Positions 10,350 through 20,445 of a DNA stretch of 64,000 nucleotides are shown piece by piece; position 1 is the stretch's first letter; the number at the start of each line of letters is the position of its first letter. The notes below the pieces were generated by a model. It saw only the letters and a program-made list of their open reading frames with translations, was not told the origin of the DNA and made no database searches. Location of the stretch: NCBI RefSeq assembly GCF_905120355.1, contig NZ_CAJHOB010000002.1:124001-188000 (forward strand), written 5' to 3'. The translations under genes and the position numbers were made by a program. The stretch is from Azonexus hydrophilus (GTDB taxonomy: Bacteria > Pseudomonadota > Gammaproteobacteria > Burkholderiales > Rhodocyclaceae).

Positions 10350-11006
10350 ATGGTGCGCAGGACCAAGGAAGAGGCGGAGCAGACGCGGCGGGACATCATC
10401 GAGGCGGCGCGGCGGGTGTTCCACGAGCATGGGGTGGTGCGCTCCTCGCTGGAAAAGATTGCCAAGGCGGCCGGGGTGACCCGCGGTGCCGTCTATTGGC
10501 ATTTCCGCAACAAGGCCGAGCTGTTTTTTGCCATGCGCGATGATGCCTTCGCGCCGATGATCGGCTTCACCGATGCCATTCTGGTCGATCCGGCCTGGGA
10601 TAATCCGCTGGATGCAATTGAAGCGTCGACCAAGGCGTTCATCCGCGCCCTCAACGACACCGCCAAATTTCGCGAGGTGTTCGAAATCATGATCATCCGC
10701 TGCGAATACGTCGATGAATTCGCCACCATCGAAGAGGAAGTGGCACGGCCGGCGCTGGAGTTTTTCAAGAAGCTGGAAGCGGTTTACCAGCGGGCGCAGG
10801 ACAGGAAATATCTGCGTCGCGGCATCTCACCGCTGGCCGCTGCGCGCGATACCTGGGCGTTTACCAGCGGTTTGCTGCACCTGTTTCTCGGTTCCAGCCG
10901 GGGGGCAAACATCAGCCTCGCGATGGCGGAAGAAATGATCACCGCGCACATCGCCATGCTGCGCTGCTGTGCCGATGACCCCGGGTGCCGGTTGCGGCCG
11001 CTCTGA
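10350..11006 (+). CDS. TetR/AcrR-family efflux repressor
   Basis: Local repressor of 218 residues. The N-terminal HTH (about 10-57) is typical: RRDIIEAARRVFHEHGVV, then GVTRGAVYWHFRNKAELF. The C-terminal ligand domain matches the AcrR/TtgR type (TetR_C_2-like: LNDTAKFREVFEIMI, CEYVDEF). The gene is divergent from the RND operon with a 131-bp intergenic region holding a dyad operator, the standard arrangement for AcrR/TtgR/CmeR autoregulated repressors. The start MVRRTKEEAEQTRRDI is family-like. Ligands probably overlap pump substrates (inference). Confidence 0.92.
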   Translation: MVRRTKEEAEQTRRDIIEAARRVFHEHGVVRSSLEKIAKAAGVTRGAVYWHFRNKAELFFAMRDDAFAPMIGFTDAILVDPAWDNPLDAIEASTKAFIRALNDTAKFREVFEIMIIRCEYVDEFATIEEEVARPALEFFKKLEAVYQRAQDRKYLRRGISPLAAARDTWAFTSGLLHLFLGSSRGANISLAMAEEMITAHIAMLRCCADDPGCRLRPL

Positions 11007-11079
11007 ATGCTGTTGTCGTCGTTGCTGCGCCGAGGCGTGCCGGCTGCGCTAAAGTGCACAAATTTTGTGGGAAATGTGG

Positions 11080-11454
11080 ATGGAACACCGGACTGAGAGT
11101 AGTCAGGCGCAGGCTGAAATCTGTTTCCAATTCGAAGCCCTTGCCCAGCGGCTGGGGCTCACCGTACTGGCTGTGCACGACCTGGGTGAAAGCATGCTGC
11201 GGCGCGGGCGTGCCTTCGATGAGGCCGGGGTGGTCTACAGCTTGGTCAGCTGGCCGGTGGTCGATGCGCTGCTGGAGCATGACCCGGCGCTGGTGAGTTG
11301 CCTGCCCTGGCGTTTTGCGGTGTATACCCGGGCCGGCGTCAGCTGGTTGTCTTTTCAGCCGCTGCAGGTGCCGGCGGACACGCCTCCCCGACTGCAGGGC
11401 CTGCTGGCGACGGTGGAGGAAAAGCTGCTGCAACTGGCCGATGGCCTGCGCTGA
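11080..11454 (+). CDS. DUF302-like small protein
   Basis: A protein of about 124-129 residues, depending on which of three closely spaced in-frame ATGs (11065, 11074, 11080) is used; none has a strong ribosome-binding site. The core resembles DUF302 (TT1751-type): an FxALAQRLGL..LAVHDLGE segment, a hydrophobic strand VVYSLVSWP, then DALLEHDPALVSCLPWRFAVY and a WLSFQPL strand. Canonical DUF302 proteins have a similar layout (a target segment, then L..dP..g..LP.rv.vye). Function of the family is not established. It sits alone between the TetR gene and xthA. Confidence 0.6.
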   Translation: MEHRTESSQAQAEICFQFEALAQRLGLTVLAVHDLGESMLRRGRAFDEAGVVYSLVSWPVVDALLEHDPALVSCLPWRFAVYTRAGVSWLSFQPLQVPADTPPRLQGLLATVEEKLLQLADGLR

Positions 11455-11543
11455 GCTTTTCCGCCAAGATGAAACTGCCCGTCCGGGCTGCTACCATGCG
11501 TCATTCCCGTTGTTGAAGTTCGCCTGAGATCTGTCTGCTGCCT

Positions 11544-12317
11544 ATGAAAATCGCTTCTTGGAATGTCAATTCGCTCAAGGTTCGTTTGCCCCATCTGCTC
11601 GACTGGCTGGCGGAGGCGCAGCCCGATGTCGTCTGCTTGCAGGAGTTGAAGCTCGAAGACCAGAATTTTCCGCGTGCCGAGATCGAGGCGGCGGGCTATC
11701 ACGCTGCCTTTGCCGGGCAGAAAACCTACAACGGCGTGGCCTTGCTGGCGAAGGCGCCGATTGGCGAAGTCACGGTCGGCAATCCCCTGTTTGCCGACGA
11801 GCAGAAGCGCTTGATTTCAGGCACGGTGGATGGCATCCGTGTGGTCTGTGCCTACATGCCGAATGGGCAGGAAGTCGGCTGCGACAAATACGATTACAAA
11901 CTGCGCTGGCTGGCGGCGCTGGCGGATTGGCTGAGCAGCGAACTGCAGGTGTATCCACGGCTTGCCCTGTGCGGTGATTACAACATTGCACCGGACGAGC
12001 GCGATGTGCACGATCCGCAGCGCTGGCAGGATTGCATCCTGGTGTCCGAGCCGGAGCGCGCTGCCTTCCGCCGCTTCATCGACCTGGGGCTGGCGGATAG
12101 TTTCCGTCTCTTCGAGCAGCCGGAAAAAACCTTTTCCTGGTGGGATTACCGCATGCTGGGTTTCCAGAAGAATCAGGGCTTGCGCATCGATCACATTCTG
12201 CTCTCCGCGCCGCTGGCGGCCCAGTGTTCGGCTGCCGGCATCGACCGCGCCCCGCGCAAGCGGGAACGGCCATCGGATCATGCGCCGGTATGGGCCAGCC
12301 TGACGGTGGCGAACTAG
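11544..12317 (+). CDS. xthA: Exodeoxyribonuclease III (AP endonuclease)
   Basis: EEP-superfamily nuclease of 257 residues acting in base-excision repair at abasic sites and as a 3'-5' exonuclease. Visible motifs: IASWNVNSLKVRL (metal/phosphate site), CLQELKLED (catalytic Glu), VCAYMPNG, CGDYNIAPDERDVHDP (catalytic Asp/Asn), FSWWDYRMLGFQKNQGLRIDHIL and the terminal SDHAPVWA His. Length fits ExoIII (268 in E. coli). The TAG stop directly abuts the ATG of the Crp/Fnr regulator, suggesting cotranscription, though a functional tie is not evident. Confidence 0.94.
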   Translation: MKIASWNVNSLKVRLPHLLDWLAEAQPDVVCLQELKLEDQNFPRAEIEAAGYHAAFAGQKTYNGVALLAKAPIGEVTVGNPLFADEQKRLISGTVDGIRVVCAYMPNGQEVGCDKYDYKLRWLAALADWLSSELQVYPRLALCGDYNIAPDERDVHDPQRWQDCILVSEPERAAFRRFIDLGLADSFRLFEQPEKTFSWWDYRMLGFQKNQGLRIDHILLSAPLAAQCSAAGIDRAPRKRERPSDHAPVWASLTVAN

Positions 12318-12971
12318 ATGCGCAGCCGCCTGCATGCCCTTTACCCGGCCTTGAGTGCCCTGCCGGAGGTGCAGCAGGATCGCCTGTTCGCCGCTGACAA
12401 TCTGCTCCAGTTGCCGGCGGGAGCGGCCATTTTTTCCGAAAACCAGCCGTGTGGCGGGTTCCCGCTCATTCTTGAAGGCAGCATCAAGGTCATCAAACAG
12501 GCCAGCAATGGGCGCGAGTTGCTGCTCTACCGGGTCGGCCCCGGTGATTCCTGCATCATTTCGTCGTCCTGTCTGCTCGGTAAGACGGCGTACAACGCTC
12601 GGGGCGTGACAGAAACTGAGTTGACGCTGTGTGTCCTGCCGGTGGTCGAGTTCCACCGGCTGCTGATCGAACAGGCCGCCTTTCGGGATTTTGTCTTTCA
12701 CCTGTTCACCGAGCGCATCGGCGAATTGATGCAGCTGGTGGAAGAAGTTGCTTTCGCCCGTCTCGATCAGCGCTTGGCCAAGTGTCTGCTGGCCCATCCG
12801 GTCGATGTGCTGCATCTGACCCACCAGCAACTGGCGGACGAACTGGGTAGCGTGCGTGAAATTGTCAGTCGGCTGCTGAAGGGGTTTGCCGGGCAGGGGC
12901 TGGTCAGTCTTGGGCGGGAACAGATTACTTTGCTCGACCGCGCCGGCCTGCGTGCCCTCGTCACTATGTGA
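12318..12971 (+). CDS. Crp/Fnr family transcriptional regulator
   Basis: A 217-residue regulator with an N-terminal cNMP-binding-like beta-roll (LPAGAAIFSENQPCGGFPLILEGSIKVIKQ) and a C-terminal winged helix (LTHQQLADELGSVREIVSRLLKGF). The roll motif LLLYRVGPGDSCIISSSCLLG, with two Cys, is seen in regulators that accompany DUF2892/rhodanese-type genes; a cyclic-nucleotide phosphate cassette is not apparent. No Fnr-like N-terminal Cys cluster is present, so it is not an iron-sulfur oxygen sensor. The downstream partner is a DUF2892 membrane protein 70 bp away, probably its target or cotranscribed. The effector is unknown; redox or sulfur sensing is a guess. Confidence 0.88.
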   Translation: MRSRLHALYPALSALPEVQQDRLFAADNLLQLPAGAAIFSENQPCGGFPLILEGSIKVIKQASNGRELLLYRVGPGDSCIISSSCLLGKTAYNARGVTETELTLCVLPVVEFHRLLIEQAAFRDFVFHLFTERIGELMQLVEEVAFARLDQRLAKCLLAHPVDVLHLTHQQLADELGSVREIVSRLLKGFAGQGLVSLGREQITLLDRAGLRALVTM

Positions 12972-13041
12972 CTGAAGTTACAGACCCGCTGGCGGGAGAC
13001 GGGTACAGTGGCGCCGTTACCCATTGCACGGAGCACACAGC

Positions 13042-13233
13042 ATGAAAAGCAACGTTGGCGGCATCGACAAAATCCTGCGTATCGTCGCAGGCATCGCCCT
13101 GATCGCCTGGGCGCTCACCGGTGGTCCGGTCTGGGCCTGGATTGGCGTGGTTCCTCTGGCCACCGGCCTGATGGGCTGGTGTCCGCTGTATCCGCTGATC
13201 GGTCTGAGCACCTGTCCGCTGAAGAAGGACTGA
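13042..13233 (+). CDS. DUF2892 small inner-membrane protein (YgaP-like transmembrane unit)
   Basis: A 63-residue protein starting MKSNVGGIDKILRIVAGIAL. Two transmembrane helices are joined by a short turn, ending in GWCPLYPLIGLSTCPLKK. The N-terminal MKxNVGxxDRxxR motif and the C-terminal GxCPxYxxxGxxTC are the DUF2892 hallmarks, the same as the membrane tail of the rhodanese YgaP. The start at 13042 has GGAG eight bases upstream. A TACAGT -10 candidate is at 13004-13009. Function is unknown; YgaP-like proteins are linked to sulfur transfer or S-nitrosylation. Confidence 0.85.
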   Translation: MKSNVGGIDKILRIVAGIALIAWALTGGPVWAWIGVVPLATGLMGWCPLYPLIGLSTCPLKKD

Positions 13234-13263
13234 GGCTGAAGCAGGTTTTCCTGCTCTGACGCG

Positions 13264-13292
13264 ATGGCGGGTGGCGAAAGCTGGCCCGCCAT
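13264..13292 (+). terminator. Weak terminator-like hairpin after the DUF2892 gene
   Basis: ATGGCGGG (13264-13271) pairs with CCCGCCAT (13285-13292), followed by TGTCGTTT. A smaller perfect stem AGCAGG-tttt-CCTGCT precedes it at 13240-13255. The T-tract is poor, so it may serve as a boundary for the converging photolyase gene. Confidence 0.4.
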
Positions 13293-13334
13293 TGTCGTTT
13301 ACATGCACCAACGCCTGTTGCGAGCGATGAGGGT

Positions 13335-14798
13335 TCAGGTCTGTTTCGACAGACAGGAGAAGCGTTTCAGGGTGCGCTCGCGGGCGCGGGCATGATCGAC
13401 GATGGGGTGAGGGTAGTCTGTCCCCAGGCGCAGGCCGCTGGCGGCCAGTGCAAGTGGTTTCATGGCGGCCGGGAAATGGATGTCCCGGTCCGGCAGGTGG
13501 GCCAGTTCCGGCAGGTAGCGACGGATGAACTCACCCTTGGGATCGAATTTCTCTGACTGCGTGACCGGGTTGAAGATACGGAACCAGGGCTGGGCGTCGC
13601 AGCCCGTCGACGCCGCCCACTGCCAGCCGCCATTGTTGGCGGCGAGATCGTAGTCGTTGAGGTGCTGGGCAAAGAAGCGTTCCCCCCGGCGCCAGTCAAT
13701 ACCCAGATCCTTGGTCAGAAAGCTGGCGACGACCATGCGCAGGCGGTTGTGCATGTAGCCGGTGCTGAGGAGCTGGCGCATGGCCGCATCCACCAGCGGG
13801 TAGCCGGTATGGCCGGAACACCAGGCGGACCAGAGGTCGGGCGCGTCATCCCAGCGCAGCTGGTCGAATTCCGGCTTGAAGGCGTGCGTGACGACCTGCG
13901 GGTGGTGCCACAGGATCATGAAATAGAAATCGCGCCAGGCCAGTTCGTTGAGCCAGGTCTGAGCGCCGGCGCAGCCCAGCTCGGCCTGTGTGACGGCCAG
14001 CCCCGCGGCCTGACGGATCGACAGGGTGCCAAAACGTAGGTGGACCGACAGGTAGGAGACGCCTTTCTTGCCCGGAAAGTCACGGGCGACGTGGTAGTGC
14101 GCCAGACGCGGTACAAAATCCTGCAGCAGGCGTTGTGCCCCTGACGTGCCGGAGGGTAACGGCAGCGTGTGCAGGTTGGTACGGCTGAAGCCCAGCGCGG
14201 CCAGATCGGGCAGGGATTCCGCGGGCGGCGCAGCGAGATGGCGGGCGTAGCGAGCCACCGGGTAGGGCGTCAGCTGGAAGGCGTCCAGTTTCTGCCGCCA
14301 GGCGCGCAGGTAGGGGGTGAACACGCTGTACGGCCGCCCCTGTTGCGTCAGCACTTCGTTGCGCTCGAGCAGGACCTGGTCCTTGTGGTCACTGAAGGCA
14401 ATTCCCTGCGCCTGCAGAGCGAGCGCCACCTGTTGGTCGCGGGCGATGGCATCCGGCTCATAATCGCGGTTGGTGAGTACTTCGCTTACCCCCAGCTCGA
14501 CCGCCAGGCGGACGATGCAGTCGACCGCGGGGCCGTGGCGGACGACCAGTCCGCCCCCCTTCGCGCCATTTTCCAGCGCCAGTTGCTGCAGGCTCCGGTG
14601 CAGTTCATGCACGCTGTCGAGGATGAATTCGACCCGCCGATCGCAACGGGAAGGCAGTGCATCGAGGATGTCGGTGTCAAAAACGAAGGCGCAGAACACC
14701 CGTGAATGGCGGCGTAGTGCATGGTACAGCGCGGCATGGTCGGTACAGCGCAGGTCGCGACGGAACCAGACGAGGGCAGCGGATGGGGAGGCGGGCAC
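13335..14798 (-). CDS. phrB: Deoxyribodipyrimidine photolyase
   Basis: Light-dependent repair of cyclobutane pyrimidine dimers; 487 residues, class I CPD photolyase size. The N-terminal antenna domain begins LVWFRRDLRCTDHAAL. The FAD-binding domain holds LNELAWRDFYFMILWHHP, GYPLVDAAMRQLLSTGYMHNR and the signature DYDLAANNGGWQWAASTGCD with the Trp residues of the electron-transfer chain. It follows rsmA by 29 bases on the same strand, in the place where E. coli has apaGH, so it may be transcribed with the lptD operon. Confidence 0.93.
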   Translation of the reverse strand: MPASPSAALVWFRRDLRCTDHAALYHALRRHSRVFCAFVFDTDILDALPSRCDRRVEFILDSVHELHRSLQQLALENGAKGGGLVVRHGPAVDCIVRLAVELGVSEVLTNRDYEPDAIARDQQVALALQAQGIAFSDHKDQVLLERNEVLTQQGRPYSVFTPYLRAWRQKLDAFQLTPYPVARYARHLAAPPAESLPDLAALGFSRTNLHTLPLPSGTSGAQRLLQDFVPRLAHYHVARDFPGKKGVSYLSVHLRFGTLSIRQAAGLAVTQAELGCAGAQTWLNELAWRDFYFMILWHHPQVVTHAFKPEFDQLRWDDAPDLWSAWCSGHTGYPLVDAAMRQLLSTGYMHNRLRMVVASFLTKDLGIDWRRGERFFAQHLNDYDLAANNGGWQWAASTGCDAQPWFRIFNPVTQSEKFDPKGEFIRRYLPELAHLPDRDIHFPAAMKPLALAASGLRLGTDYPHPIVDHARARERTLKRFSCLSKQT

Positions 14799-14827
14799 AG
14801 GACGCGGGGCGGTTGACGTGCCGCGCT

Positions 14828-15610
14828 TCAGCGGGAGGCGGGTGCCGAGCAGTAATTGGCGATGCGCACGTAATCTTCCAGGGGCAGATCTTCCGGACGC
14901 AAGGTGGGGGCGATGCCGAGCGCGGCAAAACCGGCGTCGTCGAGGATGCCTTTCAAATTGTTGCGCAGCATCTTGCGGCGCTGGGCAAAGGCGCTCTGGA
15001 CAATGTGGGCAAAGCGCCCGGCATCGCGGGCGGTGAGCAAATCGGGGGCCTTCGGGATGAGTCGCACGACGGCGGAATCAACCTTGGGCGGTGGATCGAA
15101 GCTGTCCGGCGGCACGTCGATCAGCCACTCCAGCCAGAAACGGTACTGCAGCATGACGCTCAGACGGCCATAGTCGGCGCAGCCGGGTTCGGCCACCATG
15201 CGTTCGACGACTTCCTTCTGCAGCATGAAGTGCATGTCGCGCACCTGCTGGCCGTAACTGGCGAGGTGGAAGAGCAGGGGGGTCGAGATGTTGTAGGGCA
15301 GGTTGCCGATCAGGCGCAGGTCGCTGCCGATGCTGGCGAAATCGAACCCCAGCGCGTCGCCGGCGTGAATGCTCAGATGTTGTGGCGCATGCCGCTGCTG
15401 CAGGCGGGCGATCAGGTCGCGGTCGATTTCGACCACGTGCAGGTGATCCAGGCGCTCCAGCAGGGGCTCGGTCAGTGCCCCCAGACCGGGGCCGATTTCG
15501 ACCACGGTATCCGTGCGTGCCGGGTTGAGGGCGCTGACGATGGCGCCGATGATGCCGGGGGCGACCAGGAAGTTCTGGCCGAAGCGTTTGCGGGCGATGT
15601 GTCCCTTCAT
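14828..15610 (-). CDS. rsmA: 16S rRNA dimethyladenosine transferase (A1518/A1519)
   Basis: KsgA-family methyltransferase of 260 residues that dimethylates two adjacent adenines in helix 45 of 16S rRNA. Motifs: [14 protein letters not shown] (N-terminal motif X), [13 protein letters not shown] (SAM motif I), [13 protein letters not shown] (II), [11 protein letters not shown] (III), and [14 protein letters not shown] (IV, the NLPY active site). The C-terminal helical domain is intact. Although the reading frame is open further upstream, the start is the ATG at 15610, overlapping the pdxA stop by four bases (ATGA). It is the fourth gene of lptD-surA-pdxA-rsmA, as in E. coli. Confidence 0.96.
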   Translation of the reverse strand: MKGHIARKRFGQNFLVAPGIIGAIVSALNPARTDTVVEIGPGLGALTEPLLERLDHLHVVEIDRDLIARLQQRHAPQHLSIHAGDALGFDFASIGSDLRLIGNLPYNISTPLLFHLASYGQQVRDMHFMLQKEVVERMVAEPGCADYGRLSVMLQYRFWLEWLIDVPPDSFDPPPKVDSAVVRLIPKAPDLLTARDAGRFAHIVQSAFAQRRKMLRNNLKGILDDAGFAALGIAPTLRPEDLPLEDYVRIANYCSAPASR

Positions 15611-16599
15611 GCCGTGTTCCTTGCGGCCATGCGTGCTGCTTCGGCGACGGCGGCGAACAGGCTGCCCGGGTTGGCCTGGCCGGTGCCGGCCAGTGTCAGC
15701 GCGGTGCCATGGTCGACCGAAGTGCGGATGATGGGCAGGCCGAGGGTGACATTGATGCCGTTGCCGAATGTGGCGTACTTGAGCGCGGTCAGCCCCTGGT
15801 CGTGGTACATGGCCAGCACGGCATCGCCGCCGGCGAGCACAGGCGGGGTGAACAGGGTGTCGGCGGGGTGTGGGCCGGACAGTTGCATGCCCTCGTGGCG
15901 CAGCTTTTCCAGCAGCGGTTCGATGATGTCGATTTCTTCCCGCCCCAGATAACCGCCTTCGCCGGCGTGCGGGTTCAGTCCGGTGACCAGGATGCGCGGC
16001 GCGGCAATGCCGTACTTGCGGCGCAGGTCGTGGTCGAGGATGCGCAGGATGCGTTCCAGCAGGTCGGCGGTGATGGCAGCGGGGACATCCTTGAGTGGCA
16101 AATGTGTGGTGGCGAGCGCCACGCGGAGCGGGCCGCGCGGCGTGTCGCCGGCCAGCATCATCACCACCAGCGGGGTGCCGGTTTGTTCTGCCAGGTATTC
16201 GGTGTGGCCGGTAAAGGCCATGCCGGCCTGGTTGATGACGCCTTTGTGTACCGGCGCCGTGGCGATGGCCGCGAACTCGCCGCGCTGACAGCCGAGCAGG
16301 GCGCGATCGAGCAGGCTGAGCACGTACGGGCCGTTGGCCGGGTCGAGCAGCCCGGCCTGGGCAGGTTTGGGCAGGGGCAGGTGCAGTACGTCGAGGTGAC
16401 CTGCGGCGGCGCTTTGTCCCGGCCTGTAGTCGCGCAGGGTAATTGACCAGCCCAGGGCGGCAGCGCGTGCGGCCAGCAGGTCGCGGTCGCCCAGCACGAC
16501 CGGGTGGCCGGCGCCGCTCCAGTCGGCCAGCTTGAGACACAGCTCCGGCCCGATGCCGGCCGGTTCGCCGCTGGTGACGGCGATCAGCGGCTGACTCAC
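15607..16599 (-). CDS. pdxA: 4-hydroxythreonine-4-phosphate dehydrogenase
   Basis: NAD-dependent enzyme of the DXP-dependent pyridoxal-phosphate pathway, 330 residues. It begins with the PdxA signature [21 protein letters not shown]. Metal-binding histidines occur in [20 protein letters not shown] and in [17 protein letters not shown]; the terminal [19 protein letters not shown] is diagnostic. Four-base overlaps with surA upstream and rsmA downstream indicate a tightly coupled operon. The upstream pathway enzyme gene epd lies elsewhere in the window (57.8 kb), so two early PLP genes are present. Confidence 0.96.
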   Translation of the reverse strand: MSQPLIAVTSGEPAGIGPELCLKLADWSGAGHPVVLGDRDLLAARAAALGWSITLRDYRPGQSAAAGHLDVLHLPLPKPAQAGLLDPANGPYVLSLLDRALLGCQRGEFAAIATAPVHKGVINQAGMAFTGHTEYLAEQTGTPLVVMMLAGDTPRGPLRVALATTHLPLKDVPAAITADLLERILRILDHDLRRKYGIAAPRILVTGLNPHAGEGGYLGREEIDIIEPLLEKLRHEGMQLSGPHPADTLFTPPVLAGGDAVLAMYHDQGLTALKYATFGNGINVTLGLPIIRTSVDHGTALTLAGTGQANPGSLFAAVAEAARMAARNTA

Positions 16600-17897
16600 A
16601 GCTCTTTCTCCAGACGGTTCTCGACGTACGTACGGTCGCGTAACTGGCGCAGCCAGTCCTGGTAGGCGATTTCCAGCTTGCGTTCGCGGATCACCTGGCG
16701 TGCGGTCATGCGCTGGCGTTCGTCGGTGACGTCGCGGTCGCGTCGTTCCAGAACCTGAATGAGGTGCATGCCGAAGGGCGATTGCACGATGGCGCTGACT
16801 TCCCCGGGTTGCAGGGCATCCATGGCGCGCTCGAAATCGGGGACGGTATCGCCCGGGTTGAGCCAGCCCAGCTCGCCGCCCTTGGCTGCAGAGCCGTCCT
16901 GCGAAAAGATGCGGGCCTGTTCGGCAAAGTCCATGCCGTTGACGATCCGCTCGCGCACGGTTTCCAGGCGATGCCGGGCTTCGGCTTCGGAGGTGACTTC
17001 ATTGGTGCGGATTAGAATGTGGCGGGCGCGGGTCTGGCGTACCGAGGTTGGCTGATTACCACCACGTTTGTCGATCAGTTTGATGATGTGAAAACCGGCC
17101 GACGAGCGCAGCAGATCGCTGATCTGTCCCGGCTGCAGGCGGGCAACGGTTTCCGCGTAGAGGGTAGGCAAGCCGTTCAGGCGGCGCCAGCCGATATCGC
17201 CCCCCTGCAGGGCATCCTGCGCATCGGAGTAGGCAGCGGTCAGTTCGGCGAAGTTCTCGCCGCTGCGTGCCTTGGTCAAGGCCTGTTCGCCTCGCTGGCG
17301 CAGCTTCAGCAGCTGTTCGGGACTGGCCGATTCGGGCGCGCGCAGCAGGATGTGGGCGATGTGGTATTCGTCATTGCCCTGTGCGCCTTCATTGGCCAGG
17401 TAGTTGTCGATTTCGCTTTCGGAAATGACCAGGCGGCTTTCCACTTCCCGCTCACGCAGGCGCGCCATGATCATTTCGCCGCGGATTTCCTCACGGAAGC
17501 TGGGGTAGTGGATACCGTCCTTTTCCAGGGTGCTGCGGAATTGCGCCAGAGTCATCTGATTGCTGGCGGCAATCCGGCCAATTGCCTGATCCAGCTGGGT
17601 ATCATCGATGCGCAGGCCGCTTTCGCGGGCGTAGGCGAACTGTGCTGTTTCCATGATCATGCGCTCGAGCATCTGCCGTTCCAGATCTTCCTGCGGTGGT
17701 AGCGGCGTCCCTTGCTTGGTCAGTTGTTTCAACACGACTTCCAGTCGGCTGCGCAGTTCGTTGCGGGTGATTACGGTGTCACCGACCACGGCGACGATGT
17801 AATCCGCTTCGAGGGCGGTGGCGTGGCTGGTCGGGCTCATGAGCAGGCTGCTCAGACAGATCGCGATGAGGGAAAACAGGGTCTTTATGGCGCGCAT
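16596..17897 (-). CDS. surA: Periplasmic chaperone/peptidyl-prolyl isomerase
   Basis: Escort of unfolded outer-membrane proteins such as LptD to the BAM complex. From the ATG at 17897 the protein has 433 residues and begins with a signal peptide ([15 protein letters not shown], cleavage near SHA-TALEA). The SurA_N chaperone domain follows ([18 protein letters not shown]), then two parvulin repeats, recognisable by [11 protein letters not shown]...[13 protein letters not shown] and [11 protein letters not shown]...[14 protein letters not shown], and a C-terminal helix. A TTG at 17912 overlapping the lptD stop could add five residues, but the ATG puts the signal peptide in a normal position. 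Coupled with lptD and pdxA. Confidence 0.94.
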   Translation of the reverse strand: MRAIKTLFSLIAICLSSLLMSPTSHATALEADYIVAVVGDTVITRNELRSRLEVVLKQLTKQGTPLPPQEDLERQMLERMIMETAQFAYARESGLRIDDTQLDQAIGRIAASNQMTLAQFRSTLEKDGIHYPSFREEIRGEMIMARLREREVESRLVISESEIDNYLANEGAQGNDEYHIAHILLRAPESASPEQLLKLRQRGEQALTKARSGENFAELTAAYSDAQDALQGGDIGWRRLNGLPTLYAETVARLQPGQISDLLRSSAGFHIIKLIDKRGGNQPTSVRQTRARHILIRTNEVTSEAEARHRLETVRERIVNGMDFAEQARIFSQDGSAAKGGELGWLNPGDTVPDFERAMDALQPGEVSAIVQSPFGMHLIQVLERRDRDVTDERQRMTARQVIRERKLEIAYQDWLRQLRDRTYVENRLEKEL

Positions 17898-17908
17898 GGC
17901 GGACTCAT

Positions 17909-20398
17909 TCAAAAGGAATCGGGGGCGAGTTCGTTGGTCTTGCCGTAGCCAGGAATGCTGCGTCGCAGCAGGCTGAGCGGATTGGAGCCGACGCTGGCGA
18001 AATCCTGCAATTCGAGTTGCAGGAAGAAGCTGGTGTCGGGAGCGCCGGAGGTGGCGGACAGGCGCTGCGCAACGGCGCGCACGGCCCAGCAGCCAGCGTT
18101 GTATTCCAGACCGGCAATGGTTTCCAGCGTCTGCTTGTCACGCAGCGAGTAATTGACGCGGCCGACACCGTACCAGCGCGGCGCCAGCGGCCACTGGCCG
18201 GAAATGTCGACCTGGTCGACTAGCCCCTTCTGGTTGAGTGGATCGCGGGTATAGCGGTAGCTGGCCGAGAGCACCTTGCCGTAGTCGGGCTGGAAACGGA
18301 CGCCAGCGGAGAACCGCTCGTTGATGCGATCCTTGTAGTTGTATTCCCAGGTCCCTTCGGCATAGGTCTTGGGCGCCACCAGGCCGGTAATCGAGGCGAC
18401 CAGGTTGGAGAAGTTGGCCGGGCGCTGGGCTTCACCCGGCAGTTGCACGCGTTGGCGCGCGAAGTAGTAACGTTGGCCGAGCATGGCCTTGAAGCGCTCG
18501 GCACCGGTGTCGGCATCGAGGATGCGGGTGGTCAGGGCAGCGGTCAGCTGGTGCGCGTCATTGACCCGGTCGTAACCGACATAGCGGTTTTCGGAGAAGA
18601 TCTGGGCGAAGTCGAAATCCGAGATGCCGGTGTCGAAGACCGGGATGTGATCCTGCTTCTTGTAGGGAATGTATACGTAGTAGAGGCGTGGTTCCAATGT
18701 CTGGATGTAGGCGTTGCCGAGCAGTTCGTCTTCGCGCTCGAGGATCAGGGTGGAGTCGAAACTGAAGGTGGGCAATACACGCGAAAAGCTTTCCCGTTTG
18801 CCGCCGTTGATCCGTGCTTCATCCACGGCGTAGCTGGTCATGTGCAGGCCGATCTTGGGCTGCAGGCGGAAGGCGGAGGCAACCACCGGCCAGCTTAGTT
18901 GCGGATAGAACACCAGGCGGTCGCCCACCGCCTTGTTGTCGCGGTCGTCGTGCGTGAAGCGGCTGTACTGGCCGAGCAGGGTGAAATCGAGGGCGCCGAG
19001 GAGGTTGGTCTTGTAGCCGCTCAGATTGAGCTGCGGTTCCAGAAAATAGGGGCGGGCGATGAGGTTTTGGGGGTCAGGCTGCAGGGTCTGGTAACGCAGT
19101 ACCTGCAGCGAGCTGCTCAGCCAGGGGGCGGGGGTGTAACCTAGCGTCAGCTGCCGTTCCAGTTGCACCTGCGAGGTCTGTAGCAGGCGTGACGACATGT
19201 CCTCCCAGTACCAGTCGTCAGAAACGCCGTTCCAGTTGACGTAGGCCGACAGCCCATCGGCGAGATTCTGCCGGTGGCGCACACTGTAGCCGTAGCGGCT
19301 GCGATCAAGGAATTTCTTGTCGTTGCCCAGGTATTCGCCACGGACCTCGCTTTCCATCCCCTCGCCGAGGTAACGGATTTCCGCCCCTAGCTGCGTGCCG
19401 CGTTTGCTCATGTAGCGCGGATAGAAGGTGGCGTCGTAGTTGGGGGCGATATTCCAGTAGTAGGGCTGGGTGAAATCGAAGCCGCTTTTGGTCGATTGCT
19501 TGAAGGTTGGCGCCAGCAGGCCGGAGCGGCGCCGATTGTTGAGCGGGAACCAGATTTTCGGGGTGTAGAACAAGGGGGCGCCCTGGAACCACACGGAAGC
19601 GTGGTCGGCGGAGCCGAAATCCTTGTCGAAATCGAGGTCCATCTTGCTCGCTTGCAGATACCAGTCGGTGGAGCCCGGTTTGCAGGTGGAGAAGGTGGCG
19701 CGGTCAAACAGGAAGTGGTTTTCTCCGGCCAGGTCGATGCGCTCGGCGCTACCGCTGGCGGTGGATGGGCGCTCTGCTGGCGCTTCCGTGGGCAGGCCGT
19801 AGGTGTTGGGTATGTTCATCATCATCGGCGCGCCGCTGTTGGCACCATTGATGCTCGCCACAGTGACCGTGACGCGGGTGTTGTCGTAAAACTTGTTCTG
19901 CACCGAGCGCTCGATCTGATAGCGCGCGGCTTCTGTGTGGCCAATCTGTTCGGTCAGGCGGATCTTGAGATATTCGGTATCGATCTCGGCGGCGCCCTGT
20001 TTCAGGTGCACCTGGCCGATGGCCTCGGCTTCGTCATCGAGCGGGCGGTAATTCAGGCGGTCGGCCAGCAGCAGAAGATCGGGTTTGCGTAATTCGACAT
20101 TGCCGCGGGCGCGTGTTTCGAGTTCGGTTTCGCCTTCCAGATGATCGGCAGTGAGAAACAGCGGATATTCGTCGTCATTCGCCAGCAGTTTGGTTGGACT
20201 GGCGGCACGCGCTGTCTGCTCGCGCTGGGCTTTGTTCTTTTCCTTTTTTTCCTTTTCCCGCGCCAGTAGATTGAAGCGGCGCTCCAGGCGCATGCCGGTG
20301 GCCGGATCTGCCGTGGCCGGCGCCGCGTGCACGACGGGCACGCCGGCGAACAGGCAACAAATCAGCAGGGCCAGCGGGCGGCGGGAGAGAACGATCAT
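17909..20398 (-). CDS. lptD: LPS-assembly outer-membrane protein LptD
   Basis: Beta-barrel translocon that inserts lipopolysaccharide into the outer leaflet with LptE. From the ATG at 20398 (AAGG six bases upstream) it has 829 residues: signal peptide ([19 protein letters not shown]...VHA), a charged linker rich in Lys/Glu, an OstA-like jellyroll ([11 protein letters not shown]...[19 protein letters not shown]), and the LptD barrel with the [20 protein letters not shown] signature. The mature chain holds only two cysteines (in [10 protein letters not shown] and YNAGCWAVR), so a single inter-domain disulfide is expected instead of the two in E. coli. It heads lptD-surA-pdxA-rsmA; amgK is divergent. 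Confidence 0.95.
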   Translation of the reverse strand: MIVLSRRPLALLICCLFAGVPVVHAAPATADPATGMRLERRFNLLAREKEKKEKNKAQREQTARAASPTKLLANDDEYPLFLTADHLEGETELETRARGNVELRKPDLLLLADRLNYRPLDDEAEAIGQVHLKQGAAEIDTEYLKIRLTEQIGHTEAARYQIERSVQNKFYDNTRVTVTVASINGANSGAPMMMNIPNTYGLPTEAPAERPSTASGSAERIDLAGENHFLFDRATFSTCKPGSTDWYLQASKMDLDFDKDFGSADHASVWFQGAPLFYTPKIWFPLNNRRRSGLLAPTFKQSTKSGFDFTQPYYWNIAPNYDATFYPRYMSKRGTQLGAEIRYLGEGMESEVRGEYLGNDKKFLDRSRYGYSVRHRQNLADGLSAYVNWNGVSDDWYWEDMSSRLLQTSQVQLERQLTLGYTPAPWLSSSLQVLRYQTLQPDPQNLIARPYFLEPQLNLSGYKTNLLGALDFTLLGQYSRFTHDDRDNKAVGDRLVFYPQLSWPVVASAFRLQPKIGLHMTSYAVDEARINGGKRESFSRVLPTFSFDSTLILEREDELLGNAYIQTLEPRLYYVYIPYKKQDHIPVFDTGISDFDFAQIFSENRYVGYDRVNDAHQLTAALTTRILDADTGAERFKAMLGQRYYFARQRVQLPGEAQRPANFSNLVASITGLVAPKTYAEGTWEYNYKDRINERFSAGVRFQPDYGKVLSASYRYTRDPLNQKGLVDQVDISGQWPLAPRWYGVGRVNYSLRDKQTLETIAGLEYNAGCWAVRAVAQRLSATSGAPDTSFFLQLELQDFASVGSNPLSLLRRSIPGYGKTNELAPDSF

Positions 20399-20445
20399 CG
20401 GTACCTTAGGAGGGGGCGGCACCAGCCTAGTGGATGCCCGGGTGT

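Noticed and set aside
13335-14798. Cryptochrome instead of photolyase
   Set aside because: Class I photolyase residues around the FAD site (NNGGWQWAASTGCD) and standard length favour a repair enzyme.
14828-16540. A 570-codon frame containing RsmA at its C-terminus, suggestive of a fusion protein
   Set aside because: The N-terminal 310 codons are the antiphase of pdxA; RsmA has a proper ATG at 15610 overlapping the pdxA stop.
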